64,000 nucleotides of DNA, taken from assembly GCA_949317995.1 (NCBI GenBank), contig OX439041.1, forward strand, positions 3,288,501 to 3,352,500, given 5' to 3'. The stretch's first letter is position 1. Each line of letters opens with the position of its first letter. Of this stretch, positions 11,143 through 19,600 are shown in pieces. The position numbers were made by a program, and so were the translations under genes. The DNA comes from Acholoe squamosa. Lineage: Eukaryota > Annelida > Polychaeta > Phyllodocida > Polynoidae. Below the pieces are notes generated by a model. The model was not told where the DNA came from, ran no database searches, and was given only the letters and a program-made list of their open reading frames with translations.

Positions 11143-12558
11143 GAATACTCCCCCTCCCCCAAAGGAGAGGTGAAACTCCGTCATTTCGCAGAGGGAACAT
11201 ACAATATATTTTTACCTTATTTGTAATTACATACCGTATGTAAGAGGATTTGAAGTAATAGGGAGTGCTTCAAATACATTTTTTGTGGTAGAGCTTTGCC
11301 AGTATATATAACATCCTTTTTTTTTCTTTTGGGTAAAAATACATTTCCTTAATTCTAGTTATTTGACCATAAATTGTGCAACTATCTGGTTTGGATGCGA
11401 AACAGACCTAAGTATGCTTTATTTTCAACATTGAAGTTGCCTTATTCCTTATGTAAATTAGTGTATCTGTCTATACATTTTCAATTTTGGGGTACAAAAA
11501 TACAAATTTGTGTACAAACATACAATTTAGCGTGTAATTGGGTACAATCGTACAATTTAGTATGCAAACATACAATTTAGTGTGCAATTGGGTACAAACA
11601 TACAATTTAGTACGCAAACATACAATTTTGCGTGTAATTGAGTACAAATGTACAATTTAGTGTGCAAAAATACAATTTAGTGTGCAACTGAGTACAAATG
11701 TACAATTTAGTGTGCAAACATACAATTTCTCGTGTAATTGAGTCCAAATGTACAATTTTGGTACACGAAATACAATTTTTTGGGATTTTTCTTGAGACAA
11801 TTTTTTCCGAGGGCTGGAAAAATGGAGTACTTTATGTACAATAGACTTGTTTGTCTCTGAGTTACTCTGTAATTTTGCTATATGGGTGTATTAATTTGCA
11901 ATTTTGACAGTGGGCCGCTGCTTTAATTGACTTTACCCTAGCATTTAAGGAGCACACCGCCGGTATGCTTCTTGAGTACCTGTCTCTGAAAAAGATTATT
12001 TGGTGAGTATTTGAAGTAATTACTTTACATTTCAACATTTTAACGCAAGTCATTTTGAATATATTCTTTTTCTTTTGTGTGTAAGATTTTTCTAATACAT
12101 TTCTATATTTCACACATTTCATTTTCAACAATTTTTCGGTTACCTAATGCGTGTTGCTTTTAAGCAGACCTTGGTATAGTATACAAGTGGTAATGTGGTA
12201 CAAAAACAGTCTTTGCATTCATGAATAATATTTTTAGATTTGTACAATTCCTAAATCACTTAGTACAATTTTGCGCGTGCATGTGCGCATTAATCATCAA
12301 GATTTTGTGAGAATGCCATAGATTTTCATATTATGCATCAACAAGTGGCTGTGTATATATCTTTTCTCTAAATCAATTTTAAAACTTAGATAATTTATTG
12401 ACAGTGGAGGTGTGTGTGTCAGGTGTGAGATGTCTAATCTCGCCTTGATGTACTCATGCAGTGGTGGCACCTTGAGGTGTTAGGTGCCAGATTTTGACAT
12501 GTGGCTGTGGCAGTGCCCAGCCTGGTGTCAGTGGACAGTTCAGGGTGGTGGGTCGGTC
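11143..12558 (-). other. H 3' noncoding region with AT-rich minisatellite
   Basis: On the minus strand the purine tract GGGGGAGGGGGAG (about 11147-11160) borders the LTR. From 11490 to 11775 an AT-rich repeat is built on TACAATTTAGTGTGCAA with GTACAAA spacers, paralleling the minisatellites of P at 42170-42960. The block 11230-11310 matches P at 48326-48420. No ORF here is supported. Confidence 0.7.
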
Positions 12559-12595
12559 CATAAAAGGAGGGAGTGGCTGGTTTTGGGTATCAGTA
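12559..12595 (+). promoter_or_regulatory. Core promoter of the antisense gene in H
   Basis: A TATA-like CATAAAAGG (from 12559) lies about 31 nt before the A of an initiator-like TATCAGT (12588-12594). The antisense ATG follows at 12624. The same arrangement is seen in P (41411-41450, minus strand). The motifs are seen; activity is inferred. Confidence 0.55.
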
Positions 12596-12623
12596 GTTCA
12601 CTGTAGTTTTTACCTAGTACAAC

Positions 12624-13097
12624 ATGGCTCATCATCAAGCACTTTTTGACCTGCCCGTGCCTGAGGTGATGTTTGTCGGCAGTTTGGCCAGGTCCAGGGT
12701 GGAGGCCTGCCAAGCCCTACATCTTGGTTATCTCATTAGGAACTACCGGCAGATCTGTGGCCATGGCGATGTTATTGTCAGCATGTACCATTGTCGGTAC
12801 TTCTTAGGCTCAACCTTGCGCCGGAGGGCCACTTTGGCCCTTTTGGCTAGGTCCCTTTCAAACTTAGGGTCCTGGCCCATGGATCTCAACCTCGGGCCGT
12901 GTGGGCCCGTCATGTGAAATTATCTCATGTCCGTCTGTCTACTTGATTTCACCATTTCTGGGGACCCCTTTGCCGCATCAGAGTATGCCTTGGGATCGCT
13001 GGAGGCCCGCTTGATTGAGTGGGATCAAGATCACGGTCATCTCTTTGGATCAAGTCCCCCTCTTGTTGCTGTCGTGGAGCCCGAGGCTCTCTGGTGA
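12624..13097 (+). pseudogene. Antisense accessory ORF of H (one nonsense codon)
   Basis: This frame runs opposite to H's gag-pol-env, between env and the 3' LTR. From ATG 12624 the frame reaches the stop TGA at 13095-13097 with no frameshift and a single internal stop, the TGA at 12915-12917, where P has TGG (Trp). Apart from one two-codon length difference it aligns end to end with P's antisense ORF (40902-41381). Identity is about 60% by eye, with mostly conservative changes (I/L, V/I, F/Y, E/D) and identical ends (MAH... and VEPEALW). H's other genes are full of frameshifts, so keeping this frame is notable. No signal peptide, membrane helix or known domain was recognised. Conserved landmarks are HGDV, FLGS, LLAR, LSNLG, WPMD and EAR. 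Confidence 0.72.
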
Positions 13098-13186
13098 ATC
13101 GTGCTACCTGACCCTGGGTGTTAAAACCCAATACCAAAAATGGCCCTTTTCAGGGCCAGCCAATTGGAGTCTAGGCTGTGGGCAGT

Positions 13187-14786
13187 CTAGGCTGTTTCCA
13201 CAGTCACCTGGGAGGGCTGGTGGTTTAGAAAATTAGCAATGGTCTGCATGTTTGACCTTGTCGTCTCCTCCTGTTGTTCATCAATAATTATATCTGTTGT
13301 ATTTTCCAGTGCTGTCATGGTCACGGGGCTGGTGCCACAATCATTCTGGAGAAGCATGGAGTAGTACAGTCCTTTGTTTTTAAGGGCTGGTATGGTGCTG
13401 AACCTAATGTGCCAAGGTAGGTGTATCACCTGAGGGAGGTGATAAGCAAATTCTCATTCTGTGTTGTTGTAACTGCTGGTCCATTCCAGGTAAATATAGC
13501 CTTTTTAACCACCATATCCTTATAGGTTGGGGCAGCTGCTGATTTAATCTCATTAAATTCATGTGGTATTGGCCTAAAGGGTAGCGCAAAGTTTGAGTCT
13601 CCACAATATATTTTAAGATATATTGTGGGATTTGTGCGCTTGGCCATGTTTTTCTTACCACAGTGTGTCTGTGCAAATTTCTTAAGGTACTTCATTATTC
13701 TGTAGGCTGAGTAGATGGTCTGGGTGAATAATATAGCAATTATCAGGGTGTGGGTTTCCTGAATTGTGAGGAAGGGGTGTGGGTTTCCTCGGTAGGGGTA
13801 AATTTCGAAGGATTCTTATCTGGGAGCAATTTGTGTAGGGGCAGCTCGGTGACTAGTCTGAATGCTTTGGCTGTAGGCAGGTAGGCTACAGTCCCTCCTA
13901 GTCTGTAAAGTTTGAGGAGTATGTATACTATAAAAATGTGAGCTGATATCCCTAAGATGAGTCCTAGGCTTTGGAAAATTGGATGCTCTGTAACTCTACG
14001 TAGGTTTGTTTCCATTGCCTGATCAAGGTTGGAAGCATCATTTGATACTGTTTTGGCAAAGGGCTCTAGATTTAGTTGAGTAATATCATCCATGATTGGA
14101 TTTTCCTGTAGTTTGCCTAAGGTCCTAGAAAGGCTTAATACAGGGAAATTTGGAAGATTCACTCTTTCATCTGGTTTGGTTTCAGAAATCTGGTTAAGTA
14201 CTGCCATGAATGGTAAATTAATTGTCTCAAGAATGTAATGAAATGATAAGGTTGAGTTACAGGGCAACCTTGTGTTTGGAAGAGAAAATTCTCCTACTCT
14301 GATTGTGCACCCACAGGGTACACCTATGATTGAGTAGGACTGGGCTTTTCGAGTTTCAGACATTTTACCATGGCAGTTGATAAAGTAGTGGGGTTCATTA
14401 GTAGTGACCAGATACTCATCTTAAGAAATGGAAATAGCATGGGTGGTGGGTGCTTGCAGTGGTGAAACTGTAAACTTGCAATGTTCCTTAATCTGTTGAG
14501 CTGTTGGTTAGTAAAAATGGCTACAGGGCATGTAGGCCTGTGCTTATAAATTATACCATTTACATCTCTGCATACCTTTACTGTAGTACCTTCACATGCC
14601 TGCATATCAGCTGAGTCCAATTGGATGAATAATGATTAGTCGTAAGATATTGCTAAGAACTCAGTTGTGGTTTGCAATCTGGTGACTCCTCTGGTGGGGG
14701 TCTCCTGTGTGTCTATAGGCATGGGTGATGTTATCATTTGGTATAGTTTGAAGGTAGAGGTAGTAGATTGAATTCTAATGTCCAGA

Positions 14787-14788
<2 letters not shown>
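13187..14788 (-). pseudogene. H env, 3' half
   Basis: The C-terminal part of the envelope-like protein, continuing from 24948-25834 across the G2 insertion. Reading down from 14788, the Cys-containing ectodomain is in frames around 14620-14324 and 14363-13743. A membrane helix follows at about 13900-13960, then a second hydrophobic segment near 13700, then a long cytoplasmic tail ending at 13187. Frame changes near 14330-14420, 13740 and 13440 break it. The tail runs on in the env frame past the place where P has lost 4 nt, which shows that the tail belongs to env in this family. Confidence 0.8.

Positions 14789-14835
<47 letters not shown>
14789..14835. repeat. (AT)n run, left of G2
   Basis: Pure AT dinucleotide run inside H env at the place where P has a short ATATATAT. 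G2 inserted into it, so its target duplication cannot be told from the repeat. Confidence 0.95.
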
Positions 14836-14838
<3 letters not shown>

Positions 14839-15212
14839 GGCGGAGACGGAGGGGCCGTTGGCGGAGCCGAAACCATCCTGGTGTGGGGGCGGCGAGGCCA
14901 GCGGTCCTGAAGTAACGCGGTTACGTCGGCAATAGTAGTCGGCGGAGGAGATCCTCCGACGCTGGCCTGCCGTAAAGCGGGCCGGGGTCGGAGTATCTGC
15001 CTATGTATAAATAAGGGAGTTGTTACTCCGATTAGTTAGTTCCGAGTTGCAGACAGAGAGGAGCAGAACTCTAAAAGGCTTATCTCCGGATTAATATATA
15101 TGATATAAGACTTAGATGGTGTGGCGAGGACTGCCAGGAAATAAAAGACACTGAAGTCAAGCTGTCGGAGTTGTGTAATTCTTTATTAACCATAGAGTCG
15201 GAAAACGCTACA
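14836..15212 (+). repeat. G2 5' LTR
   Basis: Matches 24512-24888. TATAAATA lies at 15006-15013 and AATAAA at 15140-15145, giving a clear U3-R-U5 layout. Confidence 0.95.
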
Positions 15213-15213
15213 T

Positions 15214-15227
15214 TGGTGACAGCGGTG
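15214..15227 (+). other. G2 primer binding site
   Basis: TGGTGACAGCGGTG-like sequence one to two nt after the LTR. The primer tRNA was not identified. Confidence 0.6.
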
Positions 15228-15252
15228 TTTGAAGACCCACGAGAGAAAGAAG

Positions 15253-16608
15253 ATGGCGGAGGCTTCAGAAACGATAAACTTACCTGTGGAGAAGAGGGAT
15301 ACGGAGGAGATTAAGCGGGAAAAAGGGGTTTTGCTGGAAGTGGTGGACGAGGAAGTGACGCTACGGCAGAGAGGGGCGGTGAGGCCGGAAGAGATGAATC
15401 CGGAGAGACAAGCAGAACCCGCCGATAGAGCATCCCGGGAGGAGGTAACGGACACGGGGAATGAGGAACCACGCGTTAAAGAAAAGGAGCCCTACCTGTG
15501 GCCATGGGAGAGGGAGGAGAAACCGGCGGCCTGGAGGTTGAGGCACCCTAAAGGAAAACTGGGTGATGCAAATGCCTGGCTGGGGTTCAACCCGGGAAGG
15601 GACGATGGCGGAAAGGTGCTTTGGTGGCCGGAGGAGCAGGCGGAGATGAATAACCCAAGGAAGGGGAGCAAGCGGGCACCGGCAGAGGTTCGCCCCGAAA
15701 CCGGGAGACGTGCGGAGGAGGCGGATAAGGACGAAGTAGGGGAAGGTGGAGATCTCCGGCAGGGTAGAGGAGTTATGGGTCGTCCGGAGGACGGCTGGAG
15801 AGGAGGTGCCGATGGGGAGAAGGAGGCAAAGGGTAAGCCAGTGGTGAAACCCGCTAAATATGATGGCACCACAGACCTATCTGACTACCTCAACCACTTC
15901 GACCTGTGCGTCAAAGTAAACGGATGGAAGCCAGAGGAGGCGGGTATGTTCCTAGGTCTGAGTCTGTCGGGGGCAGCCCGGAGATTGTTGACGGGAAGGA
16001 AACCAGCCACGCCGGAGGGGTATGAGGAGTTAAGAAGGGCACTCGTGGAAAGGTTTGAGCCTACTAATCAGGAAGAGATCTACAAAGCGTTCCTCCGCAC
16101 TAGGGTCCGGCGAAAGGGGGAGGGACTGCAAGAGTTACAGGAAGAACTGAAAAAGTACACTAAGTTAGCATATCCGGAGGCAGACGCCCGGACGACAGAC
16201 ACCTTAGCGCTCGATAGATTCCTATTGTGCCTCGACAATCCACTCAGGCAGTGGGTGTATCAGTCAACACCGAAAGATTTACAATCCGCAGTAATGACGG
16301 CGGTGGGAGCGGAGGCGTACTTACAAGTGGAGCAGGAGAATATCCACAAAGTGCGGGCGGCGGATGCGTCAGTAAATGAACACCTCAAGTCCAACAAGGA
16401 GGAAATGAGCAAAATGGCGGAGTTGATGGAGCGGTTAGTTCAAAGGCTGGATGATCCGGCGGTGTTGGGGAGGAAGAAAAAGCCAAGCAGTGGTGCTTGC
16501 TTCGGATGCGGACAGGAAGGCCATTTCAAGCGAGAATGCCCAAATATCAAGGCCAAGGAGGCATCCAGGCCGGTGAGCGAACAGGCTAGTCTGGCGGCGG
16601 GAAACTAG
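15253..16608 (+). CDS. gag: G2 Gag
   Basis: Intact Gag of 451 residues from the ATG at 15253; the frame is open slightly further upstream but without an ATG. The first 190 residues are charged and likely disordered. Residues of about 195-380 form a capsid-like retrotransposon Gag domain (YDGTTDLSDYLNHF, then a helical region ending near the LDNPLRQW motif). A CCHC zinc knuckle, CFGCGQEGHFKREC, lies at about residues 416-429 and would bind element RNA. It ends at TAG 16606-16608, directly after the slippery heptamer GGGAAAC. It would assemble cytoplasmic particles and deliver Gag-Pol into them. There is no sign of decay, consistent with the near-identical LTRs. Confidence 0.92.
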   Translation: MAEASETINLPVEKRDTEEIKREKGVLLEVVDEEVTLRQRGAVRPEEMNPERQAEPADRASREEVTDTGNEEPRVKEKEPYLWPWEREEKPAAWRLRHPKGKLGDANAWLGFNPGRDDGGKVLWWPEEQAEMNNPRKGSKRAPAEVRPETGRRAEEADKDEVGEGGDLRQGRGVMGRPEDGWRGGADGEKEAKGKPVVKPAKYDGTTDLSDYLNHFDLCVKVNGWKPEEAGMFLGLSLSGAARRLLTGRKPATPEGYEELRRALVERFEPTNQEEIYKAFLRTRVRRKGEGLQELQEELKKYTKLAYPEADARTTDTLALDRFLLCLDNPLRQWVYQSTPKDLQSAVMTAVGAEAYLQVEQENIHKVRAADASVNEHLKSNKEEMSKMAELMERLVQRLDDPAVLGRKKKPSSGACFGCGQEGHFKRECPNIKAKEASRPVSEQASLAAGN

Positions 16609-19600
16609 AATCGACCTATACTAAAGGCCAAGTACAGGTCGAGGGAAGTGGGCCTATCAATGTGATACAGGGCCGCCGAGAGAGGGGCGGAGGAGGATTG
16701 ATAGTAGAGGGTCGGCTGGCAGGGGCCCCCATCCAATTGCTGGTGGACACTGGTGCGTCGCTTAATCTGGTCTCCGAAGGATGGTGGAGCAGGTGGGGCG
16801 GACGGGGACGCCTGGGGGAAACGGCGGAGAAGATCTACTCCGTCGACGGGCGGCCTATGGACATAAAAGGGGAAGTGTACACAGAGCTGGAAATCGGGAG
16901 GCGCACTATCAATGTGCGTTTCGTAGTCAGCGACACCGGGACGGAGGGAATCCTGGGGGCGGAGTTCCTCCGCACCAACAAACTAATGGTCGACGTAGCA
17001 AAAGGGCGCCTAGTGTGGACAGAGGAGGATTCTGTGTGCCGAATCGTCAGCACCCGAGCGGCGGTGCTGGGATCCGGACAGGAGGCCATGCTAGAGGGAA
17101 CTCTAGCCGGACCCTGGCAACAGGGGGACGACGGGATGATTGAAGGGATGGCCGGACACAAGGGTGAACCGAGCTTCCTGGTGGGGCGGGGGCTGGTATG
17201 CCCCGAGGGGAGGGCAACTTGGGTCAGGGTGCTCAATCCCGGTCCTGAGCCAGTGGTGATATATAGAGACATGACTCTAGGGGCCATTCAACGAGTGGAG
17301 TGCAGAGGCGGAGGCGAGACAGTGGCCGGAGAGGGATGGTGCCGGATGGTGGAGAGAGGTGAGCCGGAGGAGCTAAAGCGTTTGGTGGACGGGTTAGTGA
17401 GCGGGACGGAGGCTCACCGTAGAAAGGAGCTTGCACGGCTTATAAGGAAACACCTGGGGGCATTTCAGAGGCATAAGGGCGACAAAGGGCACACTCAATT
17501 GGCCAAGCATAGGATTGATACGGGGGTACATCCACCTATCAAACAACCGCCGAGGCGATTGGCACCCCATAGACGAGAGGTGGTAGAAGAGGAGGTGGAG
17601 AAGATGTTGGAAGCCGGAGTGATTGAGCCATCCACTAGCCCGTGGGCTTCTCCGGTGGTCCTAGTAAGAAAAAAAGATGGTACCACTCGCTTCTGCGTGG
17701 ACTACCGGAGGCTCAACGCCGCCACCGTGAAGGATGCTTATCCCCTGCCTAGAGTGGAAGATTGTCTCGATACCATGGCGGGGGCCGCGTGGTTTTCGTC
17801 AGTGGATCTGGCCAGCGGCTACTGGCAGTTGGATATAGAGGAGGGGGATAAAGAGAAAACAGCATTCACGACACACCGGGGGCTGTTCCAATTCCGGAGA
17901 ATGCCCTTCGGTTTGTGCAATGCGCCAGGCACCTTCGAGAGGGTGATGGAAGTGGCCATGAGGGGACTACAGTGGAAAACTTGTTTGGTCTATCTAGACG
18001 ACATAGTCGTATTCTCCGCCACCTTCGAGGAGCATCTTGGCCGGCTTGGGGAGGTACTTCAAAGGCTGGAGGATGCTGGGCTTAAGATCAAGCCCTCCAA
18101 ATGCCAGTTGGCTCGCCGCAGAGTGTTATTCCTGGGCCACCAAGTGAGTGAGGCGGGGGTAGAGACGGATCCGGAAAAGATAGAGGCGGTGCAGTCGTGG
18201 CCCACTCCGACCACGGTGACGGAGGTCCGGAGTTTTCTGGGGCTAGCCGGCTACTACAGGACCTTCGTTCCTGAGTTCTCTACGAGGGCTAAGCCACTGA
18301 GCGCGCTGGCCGAGAAAGGGAGGACGTTCCGGTGGTCGGAGGAATGCGAGGCCTCATTCCAAGACCTAAAAAAGAGACTAACCGAGGCCCCTATCCTGGC
18401 TTTCCCCCAGGCGGAGGGACAGCTTACCTTAGACATCGACGCCAGTGACACAGGCCTCGGAGTGGTACTGTCCCAGGAGCAGACGGGGGTAGAGAGGGTC
18501 CTAGCCTATGGCAGCCGCACTCTCAGCAGGCCGGAGCGTAACTATTGCGTTACAAGGAGGGAGCTGCTGGCTATAGTCTTTGGCCTCAGGAAATTCAAGC
18601 ATTACCTAATAGGGAGGAGGGTGGTAGTCCGAACAGATCATGCCTCCCTGCGGTGGCTGTTGGAGTTCAAGGAGCCGGAGGGCCAGCTGGCTCGATGGCT
18701 GCAGATTATAAGTACTTACGACATAGTGGTGCAGCATAGGCCGGGAAAACTACATGGGAATGCGGATGGGCTGTCCAGGAAGCCCTGCAAGCAATGTGGG
18801 CGAGAGGATGAGGAGGAGCTACTGCATTGCCGGGTTTTCACAAGGTCTCAACGCCAGGAAATGGTTCGGGGGGCGCCTCCGGCGGCGGGGGACTCCACTC
18901 CGCCGGCAGGGAGAGAGTGGGGCACACTCCAAGCGGAGGACGCTGTGCTGACTCGGGTCAGAGCATGGGTGAACGGGGAGGCGACCACCACAGAGGAGGA
19001 AAGAAGGACCTGGGGCTATGAGCTGAGAGCCTGGCATGCCCAATTGGGGCGCATGAGTATAGAAAAAGGGATACTGGGCCGGTCGTGGGAAGGTGCGGCG
19101 GGGGAACGATGCTTCCAAATTGCTGTACCCACCCTGAGCAGGAATGATGTGCTCAGGGAGGTCCACGGAGAACCCTTGGCGGGGCATCTGGGCCGCAATA
19201 AAACCATCCGGCGCCTCCAGACAGGTTACTACTGGCCTGACTTCAGGAGGGAGGTGACCCTGTGGTGCGCCAGCTGTGAACCCTGTCTCCGGAGGAAGGC
19301 GGCTCCACCTCCGCACCGGGCACCAATGGGACATGTGGGTGCCGGACTACCCCTACAGAGGATAGCTCTAGACGTGATGGGTCCATTGCCCTTGTCCTCC
19401 GCCGGGAACCAATATATTTTAGTGGCGGCGGACTACTTCACTAAATGGACGGAAGCGTACGCTTTACCCAACCAGGAGGCACCCACGGTGGCCAGGGCTG
19501 TGGTGGAGGAGTTCATCTGTAGATTTGGAGCCCCGGCGGAGGTGCACACAGATCAGGGCAAGAACTTCCAGTCGGGACTATTCAGGGAAATGGTGGCCTT

